A stretch of 64,000 nt of DNA from Deltaproteobacteria bacterium (GTDB taxonomy: Bacteria; Desulfobacterota; GWC2-55-46), in NCBI GenBank assembly GCA_016182655.1, contig JACPGB010000012.1, positions 86,651 through 150,650 on the forward strand, read 5' to 3'. A model generated the notes under the pieces. That model worked only from the letters and a program-made list of their open reading frames with translations, did not search any database and was not told where the DNA came from. Every line of letters starts with the position of its first letter. Within the stretch, counting starts at the first letter, position 1. This document shows, piece after piece, positions 47,759-56,742 of the stretch. The position numbers and the translations under genes were made by a program.

Positions 47759-50700
47759 GTGGATATGAAGATTTCGATCAAGAGACACGTGGACAGGGCC
47801 CTTCGGAGCGAGGGCGGCTTTTCGGTAGTCGAGCTCCTCATAGCCATATTCATAACCGGCATAATAGCCGGGGCCATGTACACGCTCTACACGAACTTCT
47901 TCAGGCAGACGACGGCGACCGACCTCTCCGTCGAGGCCCAGCAGAACGCGAGGGCCGCTATAAACATCATGGAGCGGGAGCTCCTTAACGCAGGGTACGC
48001 GGCGGACACCGAGGACATCGTCTCCGTCGCCGACGCCGACGAGGTCGAGTTCACCTACAAGGACCCGGCGACCAGCGCCACCGTAAGCTACACCGCGAAC
48101 AAGAGGCTCAAGGTAAAATACCACCTCTTCCCGGACCCGGCGGACGTATCGGCCGTATACCCGACCACAGCCGACGGGACGCAGTACTACAAGCTCGTCC
48201 GCACGGTCGACGACCTGACGGACCCGTCTGACGTGCCGCAGGCCGAGGAAATAGTCCCCTACATCCAGAAGGAGGGGGGCGGGGCCGAGAAAGGGCTACA
48301 GCTCACCTATTACGACATAAACGGCGACACGATCGCCGATACCTCGACCGTCGCCGCGCGCAAGAACATAAAGTTCATAAGCGTAAAGCTCATTACCATA
48401 GCGCGGGCCAAGGAGGAAGGTGCGTCCGCAAGCAAGAGCTTCACAATGGAGACCCACGTAAGGCTCCGTAACATCGGCGTCGGCAGCTCCGGCACGGACG
48501 CAACCCCTCCGGCGGCCCCGGCGGCCCTCCAGGTCAGGGACCCCGGGGTATGCGGCAGGCTCAAGCTCAAATGGACGAAAAACACCGAGGGCGATCTCGC
48601 CGGCTACAAGATATATTACGGCGTGACCTCAGGAGGCTATAACGGTATCGTCAACATACCGGCGTCGGTCCTTACGAGCTCCACCTACAGCTGTTCCGAG
48701 GTCGGTTCATCCATAGAATGCACGATCTATCCGGCGAGCCCGGCGCTCGCCTATACGCCTTCGACGACCGCGGCCGGCTCGGGCGCGCCCTATTACATCG
48801 CCGTAAAGGCCTACGACAACTCGCTGAACTTCAGCTCTTTTTCGACCGAGGTCTCGGGCGACCCGGCGACCTCCAACGCTACTTTCGACTCCGGCGGTAA
48901 CGATTCCACCCTGAACCCGGCGAAGCCGCCGCTTGTGGCGTCTTTTACGTCGGCAAACGGCCCGACGGAAGGCCAGGTGGCCTTAAGCTGGGCCGCGTAC
49001 GACACCACGAGCTATCCGGACGTCGTGGGCTTCAGGGTATACAGGTCCACGTCGGCCTTCTCCGCTTACCCGATAGACCCGGCGGCCGCGGGCATCGACT
49101 GGATAGCCGGCGAGCCTGGGAGCGGCAAGCCCGAGATAACCCAGAGCGCCACGTCGTACACCGACGTCGGGCCGTCCCTTACCGGTTGCATGGTCTATTA
49201 TTACGCCATAGCCCCGGTCAACTGCGACGCAACACTCATCCCGGACGACGGGGGAGACCCTTCCTCAAAGAAGTACATGCAGACGGATTACGCGGCTACC
49301 TGCGGCGACGGCTCCTCGGCCTGCACGCCGGGGACGGGTTTCTCCGCCGTATCCGGCTCGGATACAGCCCCGAACGAGACTTCGGCCCCGGACCCGCCCG
49401 TGATCGACGCGAGGGCGGGCTGGAAGAGGGTCGCGCTATCGCTTACCCAGCCGGCGTCCACGGACCTCGACCAGACGTGTCTTTATGAGAACGACAGCGC
49501 CACATACCCGGCGCTCCTTACCGACACCGGCGCCTATCCGAAGGTGTCCAAGTGCTACCAGGTGAACACCTCGTCGACGCCGAACTCGAGGCTTGTCCCG
49601 GATTCCGGCGGCATATTCACCTCATCCGAACTCGCCCAGGGGCAGTCCACGTCCTTCTGGCACGATTCGATGACGGTAGAGAGTCCCGGCACGCCGTCTC
49701 TCGCCGAGACGGGGACGTACTCCTACAGGGCGGTCTCGTTTGATCTCTGCGGCAACGGCTCGCCATACACGAGCGCGCAGGCGACTACCATACTCTGCGG
49801 CGAGGACCCGGCCTCCGGTGAAAAACCGCCTGCGGTTACGGGCGCGTCGGCCTCGTGCTGTTCGACCCCCGTGTCCCTTACATGGACCGGGGTATCGAGC
49901 GACACCGGTTCTCCGTCCACGCCGACCAACCCGTACGACCTCGCGGGCTACAGGATCTTCAGGTCGTCATCCGCGGACTTCACGGGCTCGACGATGATAT
50001 CCGGCTCCGCGCCGTTCTGGGGCACCACGTACAGCGACGCGACGATCTCGGACGGAGGGACGTATTATTACAAGATAGTATCGACCGACTGCCCGTACGA
50101 GAGGAACAACCCGACGGAAGCGACGATAAAGAGCGACATGCTTAGCGGGTATCTTAACTCAACGCTTATCGGCCCCGTGAAACCCGGGAAGATCGACAGG
50201 GACGAGAAATGCGTGGGCTCGTCAGGCTCGTGCTTCAAGGACAATCACAGGGAGGTCCTGACCGGGGTGGATGTGAACAACTCTTCCGGCACCGGCACCA
50301 ACTCGACTACGCCCAAGTCCTCGTACAAGCACAATACAGTCACAATGTTCCTCAGCAACTCCAGCGCCGGGACTATGACGATCACTAACGCGACGGTCTC
50401 GTGGGTCAACTCCTCGGCTTACTTAAGGGAGATAAAGGTAGGCGGCGGCAGGAGCGGCATGGGGACCTTCGCTACATCCATAGACGCATCCGCCACGGCC
50501 GCCGTATCCGGCAATCCGCCTTACTCGAGCGGTGTCGTGAATGTCGCCCTTGCCGCGACCCAGGTGCCGGCGAGCGCGCGCTACGTGCCGATAACATTCG
50601 AGTTCAAGGACGCCTCGGGGAACGCCGTCGACATGAGGGACGACCAGCTCCTCATAACGCTGACGGTAACGAACGACGCGACTTCGACCACGGGGTGCCT

Positions 50701-52207
50701 CTCTTACCTTACCGTCTCGCAGAGCCTCGAAGGGGTATTCGTGCCGTTCGGGCCCTCGATATCCGCTACACAGCAGAACCAGCCGTCAAGCCCGACCTTC
50801 AGCTACGCGGTCCCGGGCTCGACGGGCTTGAACACCGTGCCAAACGGCTCCGACGGCTCCATACTCGCCGGCTCGGGAGTCAACGTGACCGTTACCGCGA
50901 ACATCGCCGGCAACACGACCAACGCGCAAACCGGCGCAAAGGTAACCGTGACCTCGGCGAAGCTTTACTATAAAGTCACGGCAAAGACCACGACTACGGC
51001 TCCGACATCCGGCTTTACCGAGGTCACGATGACGAACCCGTCGGGCAACACATGGACCGGCACGATACCGGCTAATAACGGGTTCAGGATCTGGTATTAT
51101 ATAATTGCGACCGACGCCGACGGCAACTGGGACCGCGACCCCGAGATTTCCGACGGCGCCTATGTCTACGACCAGGCGACCTTCGACCCATGCGACGTGA
51201 CGCCAAGCGCGCCGACGAACCTCTCGGCAGTTCCGGTCGTCTCAGATGTAGCGCTCACCTGGACCGCCGCGACCACGTACACGAACGGCGCGACAATAGA
51301 CACCGGCGCGGACCCGATACTCTACAGGATATACAGGGGAGGATCGCAGATAGGCTCGGACCAGTCAGGGACGGCCTATTCCGATACGGGCCTTGCCGCG
51401 GGCGTCTACAGTTACTACGTGAAAACGGTCAATTCATGCGCCGACCCCGGGCCTAACGTGAGCGCCCAGTCGAACACCGCGGCCGCCTGCGTAGGGACCT
51501 CGGGGCAGGCTACCCTGACAGTCTCCCCCACTTCCATCTACAGGGGGGCGAGCTACACGGTCTCGATAGTCGACTGCCTCGCCATCAACGGCGCATACTC
51601 GGCGACAACTGAAGTCATAAACTCCACGAGCGGGTTTACCGGGTTTACGAACGCCTCCACCGCCCCCGGCTCCTATAACCCGACGATAACCGAGACGGGC
51701 CCGGCCACCGGGACGTTCACCAAGACCATAACGACGACGAGCGACGTGACCGATTCCACAAAGCTCCTTACTCTCGCAAGCGACACCATTACGGTTACCT
51801 ATCCCTATGCGTCGCCATCGTCCAAGACCGTGAGCGTCGTCGTGGACCCGTGCACGAACACGCCGAACGCCCCGTCCGGGTTTACCGGGTCGATATCAAG
51901 CAACAACGCGGTACTCTCGTGGACGGCGGTCACCCAGAACACCGACAGCTCCGCCATAACGGACCTCGTGGGCTACAAGGTCTACGAGAAGGTCTGCGCC
52001 AAGAACAAGCCGGACTGCACGGGAGCCGATATAATCGCCGACTGGTTCCTCCGTACGACCGTGGCCGCGGGCACGACGACCGCGACCTTAGGGCCCGACC
52101 AGGGCGCGTGGAACCAGAGGATATACTACTTCAAGGCGACGGCGTACGACTCCTGCTCGACACCCAAGGAGAGCGCCTACTCCGGCGCATGGAACGAGAC
52201 GAACTAA
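47759..52207 (+). CDS. Giant PilW-like prepilin with multiple FN3-like modules (1482 aa)
   Basis: N-terminus EGGFSVVELLIAIFITGIIAGAMYTLYTNFFRQTTATDLSVEAQQNARAAINIMERELLNAGY; C-terminal modules GRLKLKWTKNTEGDLAGYKIYYG, GQVALSWAAYDTTSYPDVVGFRVYRS, PVSLTWTGVSS..YDLAGYRIFRSS, DVALTWTAATT..ILYRIYRGG, NAVLSWTAVTQ..DLVGYKVYEK. Confidence 0.88.
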   Translation: MDMKISIKRHVDRALRSEGGFSVVELLIAIFITGIIAGAMYTLYTNFFRQTTATDLSVEAQQNARAAINIMERELLNAGYAADTEDIVSVADADEVEFTYKDPATSATVSYTANKRLKVKYHLFPDPADVSAVYPTTADGTQYYKLVRTVDDLTDPSDVPQAEEIVPYIQKEGGGAEKGLQLTYYDINGDTIADTSTVAARKNIKFISVKLITIARAKEEGASASKSFTMETHVRLRNIGVGSSGTDATPPAAPAALQVRDPGVCGRLKLKWTKNTEGDLAGYKIYYGVTSGGYNGIVNIPASVLTSSTYSCSEVGSSIECTIYPASPALAYTPSTTAAGSGAPYYIAVKAYDNSLNFSSFSTEVSGDPATSNATFDSGGNDSTLNPAKPPLVASFTSANGPTEGQVALSWAAYDTTSYPDVVGFRVYRSTSAFSAYPIDPAAAGIDWIAGEPGSGKPEITQSATSYTDVGPSLTGCMVYYYAIAPVNCDATLIPDDGGDPSSKKYMQTDYAATCGDGSSACTPGTGFSAVSGSDTAPNETSAPDPPVIDARAGWKRVALSLTQPASTDLDQTCLYENDSATYPALLTDTGAYPKVSKCYQVNTSSTPNSRLVPDSGGIFTSSELAQGQSTSFWHDSMTVESPGTPSLAETGTYSYRAVSFDLCGNGSPYTSAQATTILCGEDPASGEKPPAVTGASASCCSTPVSLTWTGVSSDTGSPSTPTNPYDLAGYRIFRSSSADFTGSTMISGSAPFWGTTYSDATISDGGTYYYKIVSTDCPYERNNPTEATIKSDMLSGYLNSTLIGPVKPGKIDRDEKCVGSSGSCFKDNHREVLTGVDVNNSSGTGTNSTTPKSSYKHNTVTMFLSNSSAGTMTITNATVSWVNSSAYLREIKVGGGRSGMGTFATSIDASATAAVSGNPPYSSGVVNVALAATQVPASARYVPITFEFKDASGNAVDMRDDQLLITLTVTNDATSTTGCLSYLTVSQSLEGVFVPFGPSISATQQNQPSSPTFSYAVPGSTGLNTVPNGSDGSILAGSGVNVTVTANIAGNTTNAQTGAKVTVTSAKLYYKVTAKTTTTAPTSGFTEVTMTNPSGNTWTGTIPANNGFRIWYYIIATDADGNWDRDPEISDGAYVYDQATFDPCDVTPSAPTNLSAVPVVSDVALTWTAATTYTNGATIDTGADPILYRIYRGGSQIGSDQSGTAYSDTGLAAGVYSYYVKTVNSCADPGPNVSAQSNTAAACVGTSGQATLTVSPTSIYRGASYTVSIVDCLAINGAYSATTEVINSTSGFTGFTNASTAPGSYNPTITETGPATGTFTKTITTTSDVTDSTKLLTLASDTITVTYPYASPSSKTVSVVVDPCTNTPNAPSGFTGSISSNNAVLSWTAVTQNTDSSAITDLVGYKVYEKVCAKNKPDCTGADIIADWFLRTTVAAGTTTATLGPDQGAWNQRIYYFKATAYDSCSTPKESAYSGAWNETN

Positions 52208-52219
52208 AAGGTGGACGCC

Positions 52220-53485
52220 ATGAAACCCAAAAACGAAGGCGGCAATGAAAAGGGGTTCGTCCTCATACTCGCGCTCGTCACCATGATAGCTATGACGGTC
52301 ATAGGCCTTAGCGCCGTCATGAACATGACGACCGATTTACAGCTATCAAGGAACGAGAGGGACTCGAAAATAGCCTTCCAGCTCGCCGAGGCGGGCATAA
52401 ACGAGATGATCTCGCGGCTGCACCTGCCGTCAACGAATGCCAAATATACCGGTGAGAAGTCGACGGACGGGGCGGCATATAGGTCGACGACCTGGAACTC
52501 GGACAACTCCGACGACATCGGGTACGGCTACGGCGCGGGGAGGGCGAGCGCGGAGACGCTCAACTACACGGTCCAGATAAACTACCTCGACGACGGCAAT
52601 ACCGAGAACCTCTGCGACTCAAACGACGTCGGCTCGAACGACTCGGGCAACGCCTCCAAGGTCCCGGACACCGCCTCGTGGAACTGCCCGCACGGAGCGA
52701 CCGAGATAGTCATGTTCGGCAACGACTTCAAGATACCCGAGACGGTCACTTTCATAGACTACGGCAAACAGCCTGTCTACAAGATGGAGTCCACGGGGAC
52801 CTACGGCACGACCCAGAAGACCATAATCGCCTACGTCGGGGCAAGCAACCTGAACACCGACACGAACGCCGCCATAAACACCAACGGGTGCGTGAACATC
52901 TCCGGGGGCGCGTCGGCGACGATCACGGGCGGCGTGCTCGAGTACGGTAGCGGCGGGTGCACGACCTGCAATGACGGGATGGGAGGGTGCGCGGCAAAGG
53001 GCTCCGAAGACGTCATGAACACATATCTCGGCGATAACATCTCCGAGATAATCAACTTCGCCGACGAAAAACACAAGTGCAAGAACGGGACATGCAGCGC
53101 CGCAGGCGATGACATCCCCGCGAGCGGCAAGATAGACGACGTCGTCCTCGACTGGGGCGACTACGCGAACGATACTTATTCAAGGATGATATACATCGAC
53201 AACTCCGGCGGCAAGGAAGTGGATATATCCGGCACCTTCCAGGGCAGGGGCATACTCATCGTCACCGGGGACCTCTCCCTCTCGGGCAACCTCGATTTCG
53301 AGGGGCTCGTCTACGTCTTCGGCACGCTCACCTTAAGCGGCTCCCTTACCGTCACCGGCGGCATAATGGCCGACACCACAGTCGCAGTCCACGGCAGCGT
53401 AACCTCCACCTACGACCAGGCAACCCTCGACGCGGTATCCAAGGAAAACAGCTCGTCAACGGTAATACTCTGGAAGAGGCTGTAG
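52220..53485 (+). CDS. PilX-like minor prepilin with a C-terminal beta-helix-like domain
   Basis: EKGFVLILALVTMIAMTVIGLSAVMNMTTDLQLSRNERDSKIAFQLAEAGI; EVDISGTFQGRGILIVTGDLSLSGNLDFEGLVYVFGTLTLSGSLTVTGGIM. Confidence 0.8.
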   Translation: MKPKNEGGNEKGFVLILALVTMIAMTVIGLSAVMNMTTDLQLSRNERDSKIAFQLAEAGINEMISRLHLPSTNAKYTGEKSTDGAAYRSTTWNSDNSDDIGYGYGAGRASAETLNYTVQINYLDDGNTENLCDSNDVGSNDSGNASKVPDTASWNCPHGATEIVMFGNDFKIPETVTFIDYGKQPVYKMESTGTYGTTQKTIIAYVGASNLNTDTNAAINTNGCVNISGGASATITGGVLEYGSGGCTTCNDGMGGCAAKGSEDVMNTYLGDNISEIINFADEKHKCKNGTCSAAGDDIPASGKIDDVVLDWGDYANDTYSRMIYIDNSGGKEVDISGTFQGRGILIVTGDLSLSGNLDFEGLVYVFGTLTLSGSLTVTGGIMADTTVAVHGSVTSTYDQATLDAVSKENSSSTVILWKRL

Positions 53486-53704
53486 AAGCTTTTTTTTAAA
53501 GTTTCTTTGGGCCTCCCCGATATATAAACAGGGGTTTTAGTTAGCTTGAAATTATGCGTAATTATAACCAATTTAAAAAAATATATTGACAATTTTGACA
53601 TATTGGAATAGATTGCAATCAACTTGGACCAGCTTATGCGAAATTAGCCCCAAAGTTTCTTCTTTAAAAATCTTTTAGAAAGTTGTGACTTTAGTGCTTG
53701 TGAT

Positions 53705-53902
53705 ATGGCCAGAAATAATTTAAAAAAGATAAGAGAGAACATGCTCCTGAGCAAATCCGAGCTCGCGCGAAAGGCCGGCATCTCGCCTCTTACCGTAGAC
53801 AGGATTGAGCGGGGCTTCCCCTGCAGGGTGGACACCAAGAGGAAGATAATCCACGCGCTCGGGATGAAGGTTACGGAAAAGGGAAAAGTCTTTACGGACT
53901 GA
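53705..53902 (+). CDS. Small XRE-type HTH regulator (65 aa)
   Basis: NNLKKIRENMLLSKSELARKAGISPLTVDRIERGFPCRVDTKRKIIHALGMKV. Confidence 0.88.
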   Translation: MARNNLKKIRENMLLSKSELARKAGISPLTVDRIERGFPCRVDTKRKIIHALGMKVTEKGKVFTD

Positions 53903-53912
53903 CCGGGGGAAT

Positions 53913-54971
53913 ATGAATCTGCCGTTTCTGAAGAAAAAAGACGCCGTAGCGTTTGACATAGGCTCCAACTCCATAAAACTCGTCCAGATGAACCAGACAA
54001 AGAAGGGATGGGAGCTTACCAAGCTCGGCATCGCGGAGCTCCCGCCCGAGGCGATCGTCGACGGGTCCATAATCGACTCGATGACGGTCACCAATACGCT
54101 CAAAGACCTCATCAAGGAACACGGCGTCAAGGTCAAGGACGCCGTCTCTTCCCTCACCGGACACTCCGTCATAATCAAGAAAGTCAGTTTTCCCGCGATG
54201 ACCGAGGAAGAGCTCGCCGACTCCATCCAGTGGGAGGCCGAGCAGTACATCCCGTTCCCGATAACCGACGTCAACATCGACTTTCAGATACTCGGCGCGG
54301 ACACCGAGGGCAGGGGCCAGATGGACGTCATGCTGGTCGCGGTGAAGAAGGACGTCATAAACGACTACACGAACGTCATCAAGGAGGCGGGGCTTAACCC
54401 CGTCGTCATCGACGTCGACTCCTTCGCCCTCGAGAACATGATGGAGATAAACTACCCCGTCTCTCCCGGCGAGAACATCGCGATGGTCAACATCGGGGCC
54501 TCCATAACGTCCATAAGCGTCATATTGGGCGGGCTTACCATCTTCACCCGCTCGATACCGATGGGCGGGAACCAGTTCACCGAGGAGATACAGAGACAGC
54601 TGAACGTGAGCTTCAAGGACGCCGAGGAGATGAAGACCGGCAAAAAGCCCGAGGGCGAGGCGCAGGTCTCCTCAGCCGTCGAATCCATCGCCGGGAACCT
54701 CACCTTCGAGGTCAAGAGGTCGCTGGATTTCTTCCTCGGCGGCTCGCAGGGCTCTTATGTAAACAAGATATACTTGAGCGGCGGGGGGTCGAGGGCCGCG
54801 GGGCTCAAGGAACTCATGCAGGAGAAGACCGCGATACCGGTCGAGGTAGTGAACCCGTTCAAGAACGTCGAGGCCGACTCCAGGCACTTTGACAAGGAGA
54901 AGCTCAAGGACTCGGCGCCGTTCTTCGGCGTCGCCGTCGGGCTCGCCACGCGGAGGTTCGCAGACAGATGA
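53913..54971 (+). CDS. pilM: Type IV pilus inner-membrane assembly protein PilM
   Basis: LPFLKKKDAVAFDIGSNSIKLVQM; IYLSGGGSRAAGLKELM. Confidence 0.96.
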   Translation: MNLPFLKKKDAVAFDIGSNSIKLVQMNQTKKGWELTKLGIAELPPEAIVDGSIIDSMTVTNTLKDLIKEHGVKVKDAVSSLTGHSVIIKKVSFPAMTEEELADSIQWEAEQYIPFPITDVNIDFQILGADTEGRGQMDVMLVAVKKDVINDYTNVIKEAGLNPVVIDVDSFALENMMEINYPVSPGENIAMVNIGASITSISVILGGLTIFTRSIPMGGNQFTEEIQRQLNVSFKDAEEMKTGKKPEGEAQVSSAVESIAGNLTFEVKRSLDFFLGGSQGSYVNKIYLSGGGSRAAGLKELMQEKTAIPVEVVNPFKNVEADSRHFDKEKLKDSAPFFGVAVGLATRRFADR

Positions 54972-55534
54972 TCCGCATAAACCTCCTGCCCGTAAGGGCC
55001 GCAAAGAAAAAGGAATCGGTAAGGTTCCAGCTTACCGTGGCCGGGCTCGTGAGCTTCCTCGTCGTGGTCGTCGCGCTCGGCGCGTACTTCACCGTGAGGA
55101 ACGAGGCCGGCGGGCTCAAGGACCAGATAGGACAGGGCGAGCAGGAGATAGAGGAGCTCAAGAAGAAGATAGGCGAGCTCTCCAAGATAAAGGAACAGAA
55201 GAGGATAGTCGAGGAGAAGCTCAAGGTCATAACCAACCTCGAAGCCGCCAGGACCGGCCCCGTGGACCTCTTCAGGAAGATAAGCGAGGCCATCCCCGAG
55301 AGGGCCTGGCTCGCCTCCGTGAAGGACGAGGGTTTCACCGTGACGGTCAAGGGCTACGCCTCCGACGACGAGGTCGTCGCGGACTTCATGAGGGGGCTTC
55401 AGAAGTTCAAGGAGCTGGGCCTCGTCGAGCTCGAGGTCGCGCAGAGGATCGTCGAGAGGGAGACCGGAAGCGACCTCGTAGCCTTCACCTTAAGGCTCGA
55501 GAAGACGATAGAGAAGCCCAAGGAGAAGAAATAA
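54968..55534 (+). CDS. pilN: PilN
   Basis: MIRINLLPVRAAKKKESVRFQL; TM plus coiled coil; 4-nt overlap with pilM. Confidence 0.94.
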   Translation: MIRINLLPVRAAKKKESVRFQLTVAGLVSFLVVVVALGAYFTVRNEAGGLKDQIGQGEQEIEELKKKIGELSKIKEQKRIVEEKLKVITNLEAARTGPVDLFRKISEAIPERAWLASVKDEGFTVTVKGYASDDEVVADFMRGLQKFKELGLVELEVAQRIVERETGSDLVAFTLRLEKTIEKPKEKK

Positions 55535-55535
55535 C

Positions 55536-56144
55536 ATGGCCCTTGCGCTGCCGAAGATAAACCCTGAAATAGTGATGAAGCTCCCGCTCTCGAAGCGGGT
55601 GGCGATACTCGCGGCCGTGAACGTAGTCGTGGTCGGGCTCATATACTGGTTCCTCATAGGCCCCAAGTACGCCGATGTAAAGGACCTCCGGGTCCAGCTC
55701 CAGGACTTGAACGTCAAGCTGAACGAGAGCAGGCAGATAGCCGCCGACATCCCGAAGTTCCTCCAGGAGAAGGAGGAGATGGAGAAAAAACTCATGGCCG
55801 CGGTCGCCCAGCTCCCGAACGAGAAGGAGATCCCCGACCTCATAGACAGCATAAGCGAGGCCGGGCAGAGGGCGGGCCTCAAGATCCAGCTTTTCAAGCC
55901 CGAGCGCGAGAACAAGAAGGGCTTCTACGCGGAAGTCCCGGTCACGATGTCGGTCGAGGGCAGGTTCGAGAGCCTCTACGACTTCAGCGACAAGGTCGGC
56001 AAGCTCCCGAGGATAGTCAACATCAGCGGGATGGACATACTGTCGCTCGGGCACAAGAACAGGATACCCCAGCTGAAGGCGAACTTCACATCCACGACTT
56101 TCAGGTTCATACCGATGCAGGGCGAAGGAGAGCCCAAGAAATAA
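55536..56144 (+). CDS. pilO: PilO
   Basis: LPLSKRVAILAAVNVVVVGLIYWFLIGP, coiled coil, EVPVTMSVEGRFESLYDFSDKVGKLPRIVNISGMDI. Confidence 0.95.
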   Translation: MALALPKINPEIVMKLPLSKRVAILAAVNVVVVGLIYWFLIGPKYADVKDLRVQLQDLNVKLNESRQIAADIPKFLQEKEEMEKKLMAAVAQLPNEKEIPDLIDSISEAGQRAGLKIQLFKPERENKKGFYAEVPVTMSVEGRFESLYDFSDKVGKLPRIVNISGMDILSLGHKNRIPQLKANFTSTTFRFIPMQGEGEPKK

Positions 56145-56671
56145 TGTCAAGACGACTATTGATAGCTTTACTGGCAACGGCCCTTTCCCTGTCTCTGGCG
56201 GCTTGCAAGAAGGAAGAGCCCCAGCCGGAACAGCCGGTAAAAAGGGCGCAGCCCGCGAAACCGGCGGCTATCGCGGCTACGGCCGGGATAGATACCTCGG
56301 CCAAGATCGAGCCGAGCGTGGTAGACGCCTCCAGGCACAGAAACCCGTTCCAGAGCCATATCATACTGCTCCGCGGTAGCGGCGACGGCCCCAAGAAGAT
56401 CAAGGGCCCGCTCGAGTGCTGCGAGCTTACGCTCTTCAGGGTGCACGCGATAGTAGCCGCTAAAAACGGCGCCTTCGCGCTCGTGCAGGCCCCCGACGGC
56501 AAGAGGTATGTCGTAAGGAAGGGCGACGTCATAGGGATCAAGGAAGGCAAGGTCATGAAGATAGGGGGCAAGGCCATAACGGTCCGGGAGTTCACGAGAG
56601 ACCAGGACGGCAAGGTCCTCTCGACTGATGACACCGAGATCAAGATCCCGGTTGAAAAAGTGGTCCGCTGA
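56144..56671 (+). CDS. pilP: PilP lipoprotein
   Basis: LALAAC-type lipobox (LSLAACKKEEPQPEQP); YDASRHRNPFQ-like VVDASRHRNPF; KRYVVRKGDVIGIKEGKVMKI. Confidence 0.92.
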   Translation: MSRRLLIALLATALSLSLAACKKEEPQPEQPVKRAQPAKPAAIAATAGIDTSAKIEPSVVDASRHRNPFQSHIILLRGSGDGPKKIKGPLECCELTLFRVHAIVAAKNGAFALVQAPDGKRYVVRKGDVIGIKEGKVMKIGGKAITVREFTRDQDGKVLSTDDTEIKIPVEKVVR

Positions 56672-56742
56672 CGCGAGGTCTTTGCGTTTCGTTGTTTTGA
56701 CGTAATCAGTTACCGAATGTATCGAGAAGCTCTGGAGGGCTT

